A stretch of 64,000 nt of DNA from Apostichopus japonicus (taxonomy: Eukaryota > Echinodermata > Holothuroidea > Aspidochirotida > Stichopodidae). The notes beneath the pieces are model-generated. The model was given only the letters and a program-made list of their open reading frames with translations. It searched no databases and was not told the DNA's origin. Positions 35,789 through 46,046 of the stretch are shown here, piece after piece (position 1 is the stretch's first letter; each line of letters opens with the position of its first letter). The position numbers were made by a program, and so were the translations under genes. Location of the stretch: positions 28,135,611-28,199,610 of the forward strand of contig NC_092576.1 of NCBI RefSeq assembly GCF_037975245.1. Reading direction: 5' to 3'.

Positions 35789-35796
35789 TGACGTCA
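35789..35796. promoter_or_regulatory. CRE-type palindrome upstream of copy C gene
   Basis: TGACGTCA 256 bases before the copy C ATG. Another TGACGTCA lies in the following intron at about 36466 and is shared with copy B (about 25048). Confidence 0.45.
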
Positions 35797-36044
35797 TTGT
35801 TGCACACTGATAAATAATGTTTTGTTTTCCTATCAAATTTACGTCTAATTTAATACTCCACACGTGCATACACCCATAATGTGAATGTACCATAGGTATT
35901 GGTATTTTATAAACTTCACATTCTCTTAAGACAGACTAGTAACCCTATCCAATCCAAGGTCAAATCAATAGACTGAAAAATATCATTTCAATGAAAGGTC
36001 TCTCATTAACTTTCACTTAGTATACAAGTCAATCCAGCCATACA

Positions 36045-37480
36045 ATGAGCAACGCAGTCTTTGAACTGTCTTTCACGGCCGTCAGCAGCAGTTACGGTCT
36101 TCTGAAGAGCCGTACATATAGCAGTTTAATTAGACAACGTGACCGACTATTGACAGACGCGAAGGTGGCACTGGCTACCAATCGGCATACGAGGAAAGCC
36201 GTTGAAGAGTTAAGCGACGTGAACCCAGGTATCATAATGAATATGTCTATTAACACTACCTCTGTGGAAAGGTATTGTAATAATAATCAAACTTAGTAGT
36301 ACATAGACACATTTGTAACGCAAGGAAAACCGTGTTTCAAACATTAGCCCATACTCATCATCACAGCATATATTCAGCCTTCATCTGAAAAACGATGCTC
36401 GTTAGCTATAGAAATTGTAAACCTTTAATGACTAGGTATAAAGAGAATGGATTTCATGAAAATTGTGACGTCATGATTTATTCGCCACATAGATATTCTT
36501 CTTTTAGAAATGTCAGCAACTACTGGACAAATAACAATATTTGTTACTCATATGAAAATATATAATCTCTTAGAATTGTCGAGTGTGCAAATGACTTCGT
36601 TTAACACTTGGAATAACTTGAATCACACATAACTCCAAGCAGAAAATACCGTCGCAATCGTGTTTGAGTAAGTTATTAGCTTGCATGTAGCTAAGTCTGA
36701 TGTGTCTTTGCAGGATTCTCGATGGCCTTAAAAGAGGAAGCAAAAGAACTACTGGATATCATTAAACGATTAGAGTCCGAATTGCCTGGATGTGCTCAAT
36801 TAGTGAAAAGGCACCAATTGCGAATGTACATTGCGAGAGGGAATGCCACTTTGCAGAAGGCACAAAAAGCTGTGCACAATTCAACACAGGTAGGTATTCT
36901 TCTTCCTCCTCTTCTGTCTCATCTAAGTCCTAATTCTTACTTTTATAATTCTTCTTATTATTTGAATATATCTTACCTACGTTGAAATTCCTCTTTGCAG
37001 TATGACGAGTATGTGTCACGTCATAAGGAAAAAAAACAACAGACTGATCAACGGACTAGCGAGAATGCGTCAGGTGGTCCGAAAAAACAACACCAGCCTG
37101 TTGAATCGACTGGCGAGTATGTGTCAGGTGGTCCGAAAAAACAACACCAGACTGTTGAACTGACTGGCGAGAATATGTCAGGTGGTCCCAAAAAACAACA
37201 CCAGACTGCTGAACTGACTGGCGTGTATGTATCAGGTGGTCCGAAAGAACAACACCAGACTGTCGAGTATGTGTCACTTCAGCAGAAAAACCAATACCAG
37301 ATCAGTACCAGTTCCAGAACCTTTCTGGGAACCGCTAGAGGAGCTATTGGTTATACGATACTAAAGTACGTAGTTAGTAGAAAACATGAACATTTTATCC
37401 TAAAGAAACGTCATTTTAGCCTGGATTATTCGTGTCAATACCGTGGTAGGTCTCAAAACTATAAAATATTCCGTATATAA
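36045..37480 (+). CDS. Duplicon gene, copy C: three-exon protein of unknown family
   Basis: Proposed exons are 36045-36228, 36714-36889 and 37001-37480. Donors are CCCAG|GTATCA and ACACAG|GTAGGT, acceptors TCTTTGCAG and CTCTTTGCAG, and phases 1 and 0 agree, giving 840 coding bases and 279 residues. Residues 1-61 are basic and polar (SSSYGLLKSRTYSSLIRQRD, then ATNRHTRKAVEELSD). Exon 2 is strongly helical (MALKEEAKELLDIIKRLESE). Exon 3 starts YDEYVSRHKEKKQQ, carries four 18-residue repeats (core SGGPKKQHQTVELTG) and ends in a basic, hydrophobic tail. There is no signal peptide or known catalytic motif, and I do not recognise the family. Alternatives: exon 1 unspliced ends at 36296 as an 84-residue protein, or translation starts at the exon 2 ATG (36722). 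The gene lies in a duplicon whose non-coding parts are about equally conserved, so coding constraint is unproven. Confidence 0.55.
37070..37275 (+). repeat. In-frame 54-bp tandem repeat in exon 3
   Basis: Units start tcaggtggtcc at 37070, 37124, 37178 and 37232, exactly 54 bases apart; the last is shortened. Each encodes 18 residues. Copies A and B have no such array at the homologous point. Confidence 0.93.
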
Positions 37481-38909
37481 CATATTTATAACTTGTTTCA
37501 GTTGAACACATGGAAAATGATAAGGTCAATTATTGTTTTGAGGATCCTAAACGCCGGATAAATTACACATTGAAACGATCTGCAAAAATGAAACCAAAAC
37601 CTAGCCTCAATTAGTTGATAGGGGTACACAAGCAATAATGAATATTAACAGTACAACAAACATACCAATCCAATGCTAATAATCAACTTGATACGGTCAA
37701 TGGAACACCGCCTTTCACTTTGGCTATATAATACATTTCAATCCACTTTGTGGTAATCTGTGAAATGACAATTTCTTTCCTTTTTTTGTCAGCTAACCTA
37801 TGTTAAATTCACCAAACTATCAACGACGACAGACAACGAGAAGATGATTGATTCTCCTGGGATATATATAACACTAGATCTCTTAAGTGATCAACAGTAT
37901 ATGATATTGGCTGCAAGTCGAAATGTGGCATGTGTACAAAAGCATTTCTTCTCAAATACTGAATTAGTGTGGTTTTACTTTCCCCAATGGAAATGACACC
38001 TTTAACTTACAACGTGTGACGAATCAGCTCTAAATTCTGCACCAGAAGAACAAAAAAAAAGACATTTGTTTCTCGCCTCCGTTATTTTCAGCTAAGTGTG
38101 GCCCAAGTGGTAGGCATTTAAAGTTCTATATGCAAACAACTTGTAGACTACGTAGAGTACGTTATTATAATATGTCAAGTTTTCATTATTTACAACGAAA
38201 ACCAGCTTTACGAGCCAATGAGTTTCATCGTTATACGAGTGTTGTTTAGTCTGTGTGCAGTATCGAAAGATGTATTTTACATTTATAGAAAGCTATAGTC
38301 AATAAGTATATCATGCAGTTGAATTTTACCTACTGTACAACTGGTACCAAGCGGGAAGCATGTCTATATCCAGTATATTCTGCAATCATTACGTATCTCT
38401 TGGGGTTAAAAAGATAAATTTCAGACCTTGGTTAGAAGTAGATCAAATATACTTTCGTTATCACCAAGATATACAATTTTTCTTATCTAATATAAATATG
38501 TAAATTGCAGTATTAATAGATTGATCCTTTTAAATATCGTTGTCAATGGAAGAATACTCACAAAGTCAACTGTTATCGCTATAAAATCATATAGACCTTT
38601 GGAACCTTTCGGACCATATCATTTTAGGTGACCTATCCTTGTATTTGCCTAGTCATTGTTTTTTTTCGTTTTTGCTGATTACCATGTTGAAAGGTTTCCT
38701 CAAATGCCTCATACCGATACACTATGGGCGGCCATTACCGCAAAAGCAAAATATGAAAATAAATCATTACATTACACCCAAAATAAATGTAAGTTGTATG
38801 ACATTCATTTCTTACTTGCGGCTTGTCTTGCCTTTTAAAAAAAGATGAATTATTTAAAAGATGTCATTACTGTCTTTCTATGTAAACACATATTCATGTA
38901 AAGGTATTT

Positions 38910-39200
38910 ATCACCAATCATCACCAATCATCACCAATCATCATCATCATCACCCATCAACAGCCATCATCACCCATCAACAGCCATCATCACCCATCAT
39001 CATCAGCCATCATCACCCATATCACCCTCATCACCATCATCATCACCAATCATCACCAATCATCACCATCATCATCACCAATCATCACCATCACCAATCG
39101 TCACCATCACCAATCGTCACCATCACCAATCGTCACCATCACCAATCGTCACCATCACCATCACCATCACCATCACCATCACCATCACCATCACCATCAC

Positions 39201-39284
<84 letters not shown>
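38910..39284 (+). repeat. (TCA)n/TCACCA compound microsatellite
   Basis: About 375 bases passing from TCACCAA and CATCACC variants into a pure (ATC)n tract. Copy B has about 45 bases at the same site (27515-27560) and copy A almost none. The serine-rich open frame across it is an artefact. Confidence 0.95.
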
Positions 39285-39308
39285 TATGTTTTCGAAAGCT
39301 GGAAGTTC

Positions 39309-40069
39309 TTAAGTAGTTGAATATTCAATACTGATTATGAATTTATAGGAAAACTCATTGATTAATGGATTTCGTTCATTCCCTTTGCAATCATAAATAT
39401 AGTATTTCATATGAAGTATCAACAAGTTGTAGGGATGTCCCCTCCTGTTGCTATAACCAAAAAAGATATCCTGAAAAAAGAACTGCTTCTTAAGAAACAT
39501 ATTTTCAACATCTAAAAAAAAAGAGGCAGTTATGGGACATTTCCAAATAAGTGCTCAATATTCTCAGTTTCAAATTTACAAAAGGTACGAAGATCTGAGT
39601 CACTTTTACCCATCAATGAAAGAAGCCTATTCGTGGCAACGATTCTATAAATAAATTTGAACTGGAAAAAATGGATTTTAGCTTCAGAGACAGTGTGATA
39701 CGGCATATGAAAGAAGCGATGCCAGTCTTTGAAGGTTAAGTTGGTGAAGGTCGCATTCCACTTTTCAATGGCGGTTGGTATGTATAACAGACGACGCAAA
39801 TAGCGCTTATAAAGTTGTTGGGAGACTGGTGATGCTTTTATAACTTCATTGAATAAAATTATGTTGTCATTATCAATATTATTAATAAAATAATAATAAT
39901 AAGTAGCATATATCAAAGTGCTGTATCGTAAAAAAAAAACATGCTCAAGAGCACTGTGCAAAGAACCAATGACCTGGAATATAAAATTACCAAACTTAAG
40001 AAAACCTAAAAGAAATAAAAACAACAATAAAAGTAAAAAAATGTTATAAGACAGGGTTATAAACCACAA
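39309..40069 (-). mobile_element. LINE fragment, L1/Tx1-like C-terminal region (copy C)
   Basis: Read leftwards on the minus strand: EKWNATFTNLTFKDWHRFF, then QFKFIYRIVATNRLLSLMGK, then a Cys/His-like block ETENIEHLF. After a frame break near 39525 comes ILHMKYYIYDCKGNERNP. This order (reverse-transcriptase connection, zf-RVT-like block, final helix with K-x-x-I-x-x-C-K) is typical of the end of L1/Tx1-clade ORF2. The Cys residues are partly lost and frames are broken, so it is dead. Confidence 0.75.
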
Positions 40070-40189
40070 TAAAGAACATTAAAACATACATTAATACATT
40101 AAACATACATTAATACATTAAAACAACATTAATACATAAAAAAATGTGCACAGTAATCTGAATAAAACAACGTATTAGATTAATGCCCA

Positions 40190-40565
40190 TACTCAAGCCT
40201 AAAAAGATAAGTTTTCAAATGCTTCTTAAAAGTGTCAATGAATGTGACATTTTTCAAGTGATGAAGAAGAGAATTCCAGAGTTTAGGACCTGCTGCACTG
40301 AACGAACAATCTCCATATGTGTGACTTTGTTAGTACAAGGAATGACTCGAAAAAGATGACTTAGGGACCGCAATGCCCTAGCTGGCGTGTAGCGTTTCAC
40401 CAAATCAGTCATATAACTCGGAGATTGATCATAAAAAAAACCGAAACACGTGCAGAATGAGCTCGTATTTTATCCGGCGGTGAATTGGCAACCAATGCAG
40501 GTCTCAATGTACTGGAGTTGTGTGTTCGTGACGAAGGGTTCTGGTCATAAAACTCGATGTTTTGA
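40190..40565 (-). mobile_element. LINE 3' fragment, L2/CR1-like (copy C)
   Basis: Minus-strand translation from 40510: LHWLP-like degraded start, ILHVFRFFYDQSPSYMTDLV, KRYTPARALRS, then after a shift a PKLWNS-like block and a TFKKHLKTYLFR-like ending. These are the conserved C-terminal blocks of L2/CR1 reverse transcriptases. It adjoins the L1/Tx1-like piece in the same orientation and is shared in part with copy B. Confidence 0.7.
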
Positions 40566-40650
40566 AGTTTTTTTTAACACCAACACTTACTATTGATTTA
40601 GCAGACATTTGATGAGAAATACACTATTCTAACCTTTTCTACTCTGCTCA

Positions 40651-42000
40651 TTGTGCTGCATGTGTAGTAATCCTACTGATCTATGGTCTAGGCTAATTCA
40701 TATAAGTTTTTAAGTTAATAGGATATTTGCCGTAGTGTCTCATAATGTGATGAGGGTTAAAAGATTTGCCTTCTTGGCCCGAATTTTAGCACACTATAAG
40801 AATTTTTCTGTGATTATGTAATATATCTAGTTTAGTAGTAAAAATGCCACTGGGCTGCAAAATTAATCTGCACTGTTAGTGTCAGTGTAAGCATCTTTTT
40901 GCGTAAGCTTCTTTAGTGGTAATGTGTATAAGCGTCTTCAGTAGCAATGTATTCCTGAGTATAGTTTGCTTTTTTTTAAACAACAAGGTGCTGTTCGTTG
41001 GTCATTAAGGAAAACATTATTGAGTGTTAGCATCCTACATTTGGAGATAATACAGCAGACCTCCAACTGTTGAAATGAAAACTGAAGGACATTTTAAATA
41101 AGGCCTGTATGGCAGGAGTGTTATGAGAGTGGATGTTTCTTGTAGTTACAATCATAAATGCGCAGAAATCTTGCTATGAACACCATACAGATCCTTGCTA
41201 GTATTCATGAAAACATTTTGAATTTTTCCTACAAAAGGATGTAATTTTGAGCATTTCTTAGCAACATTTTCGTCTCATGAAGGTAGAAACACAGGAATGA
41301 AGAAATTGATGGCATAAATACAGATACTGCAAATGAAGAAGTTACTTGTGAAAAAGATTTTTCAAGTAGTCCCATAGAAATTTGGGGAAATATTTTCAGA
41401 TGAAAGGTGCAATGCATGGATGGTGAATCTAGTAAGCTTAAACAAGATTCAATAATAAAATTGCACTGTTTATGCTCAATTAGAATCAGTTTTACACGTC
41501 CCTGTCGCAACTGTTCAACAAATAGTTACTGACCTTGTAGAGATACACTCTTTGTCAAGGCCTTTGATTAATTCACAGTGAAAAATATTTTGGAACAGTG
41601 TCCTGAACTAGATTTTCACCTTGTTGATGAACCTACAGGTGCCTTGTATCAGAAGTATCCATTTGTGAAGAGTTAACAAGTTTCCAGTCAAGGAAGTACC
41701 GGAATTCTTGCTTGACATAAATTAAGACAAAAATATTATTATTACATGCACCAGGACCACAAATTGTACTGTCTGTTGCCAGGACATGTCAGAAACTCAA
41801 TGGAGATGGATGAGAGACAGAAGAATACTTTCTTTAGTGAAGACCCTTCACAAATTTACATCGTTATAGATTCAAATTTTGTGCCTAACAAAGAAGCTTT
41901 CCAAAAGCTGTCGCTAAGTACTTTGCACTTCATTACTGCATCCCATTGGAATACCATAAGGATCAACAAAAGTCCATGGATGGAAACATTTTAGTCCCAT
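40651..42000 (+). pseudogene. Decayed coding remnant, family unknown
   Basis: Several plus-strand stretches look formerly coding but are broken: one near 41470-41570 (ESVLHVPVATVQQIVTDLVE), one near 41600-41670 (CPELDFHLVDEPTGALYQKY) and one at 41746-41994 (DERQKNTFFSEDPSQIYIVI, then NKEAFQKLSLSTLHF). They read in order with intervening stops, as an old retrocopy or transposon gene would. I could not assign a family. Sequence from 42000 to about 43100 shows no coding signal. Confidence 0.35.
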
Positions 42001-43139
42001 GTTCAAAAGCCTGAAAAACAAGCTAATGGTAAAGAATCCAACTAAGAAAGGAAGAAACTTTCACCAGCATATTAAGCAAAGTGAACTCGAATCCAGTGTT
42101 AGATTGGATTGGACTGTCATATTTTATATTTTATTTATAAGAAAAAAAAGTTAATGCCATGGAAAGAAAGACGCATTCAAAGGTATATTGTAATAAGTTT
42201 ATTTATTCTGTTTAGTTTGTATTGTTATGTTTCATATTTTATTCATCATATTTTGTATCAAAGAAAAGGAGAAACTCAATGAACTTGTGACATGTGTTCC
42301 TTTGTATTGTAACGTAATTTATAGATCAAGAAAACAAGTTAATGTCCTAGAAAAGACACAATATGTTATAATGAATACAATCTTTAATTATATATGATAC
42401 TTTTCTTTACTCTTCCTTGGAAATATATATATACTGTTTGATTTGTGTCAGCCAAAATGATTCCAAGGGAGAGTTGTACTCATTCACTACAAAAATATCC
42501 TGCAGAGAAAATCCTGGTGAAAAATCATATCATCATCGGTGAAGGCATACATATATTGGTATTTTGTTTTTAAAATTGTCAGTAAATTCTACATAAGTGT
42601 TTATCTCACTCTAGCTTGTTGCCTCTAATAGTTAGTAATGATGGTAAAGATCAATGAAGGGCACATGTTAATCTTTATATGCAACATGTTATCTTAGATG
42701 CAATGAAGCAGAGCAAACCATATGTTCATCACCACATCTGGATGTTGTTATAGTTCTTCATGCTTTCATATCTATCAAGGAATATCTTTGAAATTCTTGA
42801 GCTAAATAGCCTATATTTACATAGACTTTACATGTAAAAGGCAGCCCAGACGAGATCAGCATTGCTCCAACGTGCACAAGAAATATGTCAACTATTGTCA
42901 AACACTACTATTAAGTCTGCTTTACAACAGTTATCTTGAGAGCTTGTATCTGCAAGAGTCTGAAAAGTCTGTTGTTTCCAAATGACAGTCTAGAATAATT
43001 TTAAGGGTAGAAACTTTGAAGACTCAAGTTATCCCAACACATTGGGTTTTAAAGTGTGAGGAGTATGCGGCAAATATAAAAAGCCTACGTTATACAAGAT
43101 CGTATCGAAAGCAAACCCGGGGACCAGGGGAAATAACTT

Positions 43140-43760
43140 CTAAGTGCAGAAAAAAAGAGCGACTGCCTCCTGTCATGGGAATGTCTCTCCAGCGATATAA
43201 TCTACAAAGCAAGGTCGCTACTGGTCAAGAGACAGCCGTATATATCGGTCTGTCTAATGGAAGCTCAAAGCAAGGTACAACCACACCAAATCTTTCCGCA
43301 ACGAACGTTACCAAAAAGAACATGAGCTCTCAAAACATATATGGGATTTTAAAAAAAGAAAATCGACCACTCCATTTGTTGGGAAATCCCAAAGCACTCA
43401 AATACGCATAAGCGCAGCTCCGACAAGTGTGATCTCTGTATGGAAGAAAAGTTCCGCATAGTAAAAAGCTGAGCCGACAAAAGCCACAACAGAATCAACA
43501 AGCGTAGCCAGTGTGTGTCCAAATACCGTCATGGCAACCATTCAAGGACACCACCTGACCGTCGCAAAAGGAAACAATCGTTCATGCAAGAGTCAGTTGC
43601 CTGATGATCGCCGTAGTGAAAAGAGCTCACTGCGAGCGTTAAACTTGAGTTGCAACGCAATTTGAATAGCGTGTTTATATCTAGCATTAGCACGGCTTGT
43701 ATAGTCAGTTCAAACTTTTTGTAAGGGTCACAGTCAAATTCAGTCACATTTAAATTAGGT
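43140..43760 (+). mobile_element. Penelope-like element 3' fragment (GIY-YIG region)
   Basis: Plus-strand translation shows VYIGLSNGS, the GIY-YIG-type start, then in a neighbouring frame ERYQKEHELSKHIWDFKK, SSDKCDLCMEEKF and NKRSQCVSKYRHGN. This series (LSKHIW, C-x-L-C-x-x-EK, NKR-x-x-x-V-x-K-x-RH) is characteristic of the endonuclease end of Penelope-like elements. Frames shift at least twice. The gypsy element inserted immediately downstream. Confidence 0.7.
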
Positions 43761-43783
43761 CTATATTTACGTTTAAATGCAAG

Positions 43784-45502
43784 TGTAGCCGGTCAAAAAC
43801 GCAGTGACGAGGCTTAAATATATTTTTAGGTTTGGGAAGATTACAAGTGACACCTCCAAATTAGGGTAGGGCCGATTTACTCTGAGATCGTGGGGACAAC
43901 TTAAAAAGGCGGAATGCTCACACAAAAACAAACTAATAAAGGTAAAGTGGTGTGTTTACGATGCACATGGACGTTGTATTAATATCAATGGGGTTACTTT
44001 AAATTAATGTGAAATTATATGAATGGGTGTAACTTACATATCTCGGAACTCTTACTTCTTATAACGACTCCACTGAACTTAATGGAAAAATAATACTTAT
44101 CAGTCCCAATGAAAATAATAACAAAATCGCGGCGCGGGTCGACCGAATACAATTTGAGAACGAAATTGTCTCCTTGGGAAACTTCTAGGGCGGTTCACTT
44201 AGTTGGGGACGTTTCCGGATTGGGTGGTTCTCTGGACAGCTCGCTACTCGGGGAAATAACCTCTTGGGCGTCTCAGCTTGGGGCGTCTCTAGGAGAAACT
44301 GTTCATCACTCGGGTTGGGTCATCGCAGGGGTTCACTTCCGGATCCAAACATTGAATTAAAATGGGAATTTATAGTTCAGTTCCGTCACAAAAGAAAATT
44401 ATAGGGTTGCCAGATATTAGTACAGGATGAAATATAGTTCTGCCTCCATTGGTACAGCTCCGGGTGATACACTTTTATTAAATATGAAATCTCCTTGTAA
44501 AACAGTTCAAGGTGTTTACTAAAATAGAATATCCATTTGTAGAACAAGCTCCAGGTATTCACTAAACTTCTTTAAAAACTCCATGGGTAAATAGCTTCAA
44601 TTAAGTGTCCATTTAACTTCTAATTAATTTAATACTGGTCCTCTACTCTATTACTGGTGAAGTTAGTCTAAGAAAATAATTATGATCTCGTGCCCAACCA
44701 TTTCAAACTTAATCCTTCCCCTCTTCTCCTCTAACTACTGTAACTACTGTAAACTTAACTCGGCATCAGTGTCTTATCTTAATTTCCCCCTACCATGCTA
44801 CCTTATTCACTCCATCCCATAATAATAAGAATACATCCCATAATAATAGTACAAGGCAACTCACACATGACCACCTTAAACCAATTAAACACAAAGCTTG
44901 GTTCATTGAATATTCATGATTTGGCCTTTGTCTCAACTTCCCCCCTCCTACTCGAGACCAGCTTGCCCTCCACTTCCTGGTATCTGAGGTCCAGTGACCA
45001 ACCAGCTGTCAATTAATACTTCATACATAATTTACCAGACACATTACTTAATTTATGGTGTCCTTTGGTACATTTAAAATAATCATCTATCACCAAAACA
45101 TTCCTATCTAACCAAACAAAAGTTATAAAATTGTCTATTTAACCCACAGTTCTGAAAAGGATAGACTCTTGGAGCCACTCGTATATTCCTAGAAAATAGG
45201 ACCACGCAAAACAATTACTTAGCTTAAGAAAAAGACAGGTCACACAGGGCCACCCGACCACTAACTGTTGCCATGTAGTAGTTAGCAATAAAAGTGAAAA
45301 TTAAGGGAACTCATAAATCTACCAAGTAAAGGTTATTCATTGTCAAATGAATAAAAACAAACAAACAAAAGAAAATGATCAAATGAATAAAAACAAAGAT
45401 AAGAAAATGAAAGAAAATGATTAAATGGATAGAAACAAAAGGTGGAAAATAAAAGAAAATGATAACTATACAAAACATTAACCAGGTTATGCTCTGGTTA
45501 CA
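43784..45502 (-). repeat. 3' LTR of the gypsy element
   Basis: 1719 bp; the left LTR on the plus strand is the downstream LTR of this minus-strand element. The open frames seen within it in either orientation have no protein motif. Confidence 0.95.
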
Positions 45503-45522
45503 CTTTCCCCCCTGCCTCTGGA
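45503..45522 (-). promoter_or_regulatory. Polypurine tract
   Basis: Minus strand: GAGGCAGGGGGGAAAG directly abuts the 3' LTR. This purine run is the usual primer for plus-strand DNA synthesis in LTR elements. Confidence 0.85.
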
Positions 45523-46046
45523 AATGGCTCCTGACATTTCACCTTAAAACAAGTCACCACCACCTGTGACTTTTTTTTCAAAACACTTAGTGGCATAAAA
45601 CACTCTTTTTTTTAGTTGGTAATAAATCAATTCATGACACTCATAGACAATCTGGAGAGCAAACTGTGCAAAATGCAATCAATATGACAAAATGTTAATA
45701 ATCCTTGCACTAAATAGGACTGTATCCCACCATAACATTCACTGTTTCAACCAAGGAGAACAGGTTTCCTTCGTTAAATTTCACAGAAAAAATATTAGTT
45801 TCCTTACTTCACATCATGTACAATAGATATAAGTGGATAATTCAACCACAAATAGTTTGTCAGAAAAAAATGGTACTTGTTACTATTGGTTTCAACACAC
45901 AAAACAAAATATGACCTTGTAATCATATGAAAATAAATGTAATGAGTTGTAAGTTATTTACTCAACACGTCTTTGCAGATCTGTTTCCAGTGTAGCACAC
46001 TGTAACAGACAAATACTAACAGATCATATCTTTTCATCTGGAACAA

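Larger units (their letters stand above)
34413..35863 (+). repeat. Tandem duplication, unit 2 (1451 bp)
   Basis: An apparently exact head-to-tail repeat of 32962-34412. The junction reads ctccacac|gccctagg, and sequence after the unit continues gtgcatacaccc into the gene's proximal promoter. Confidence 0.93.
32354..40650 (+). other. Duplicon copy C (direct, fullest copy)
   Basis: Starts cggttcgtctcagatcccgt as B does, then follows B through LINE pieces, gene, 38.4-38.9 kb block and LINE ends. It extends past the point where B stops, through the L2-like fragment to the taacaccaacacttactatt block at 40573, which matches the right flank of the hAT element at 19257. It contains an exact 1451-bp tandem duplication and an expanded TCA tract not seen in the others. 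Confidence 0.8.

Noticed and set aside
37056-37277. Antisense frame with repeated TRQS units
   Set aside because: Mirror of the 54-bp repeats in exon 3 of the sense gene.
38861-39316. Serine/histidine/proline-rich 151-codon frame
   Set aside because: It is the TCA compound microsatellite in translation.
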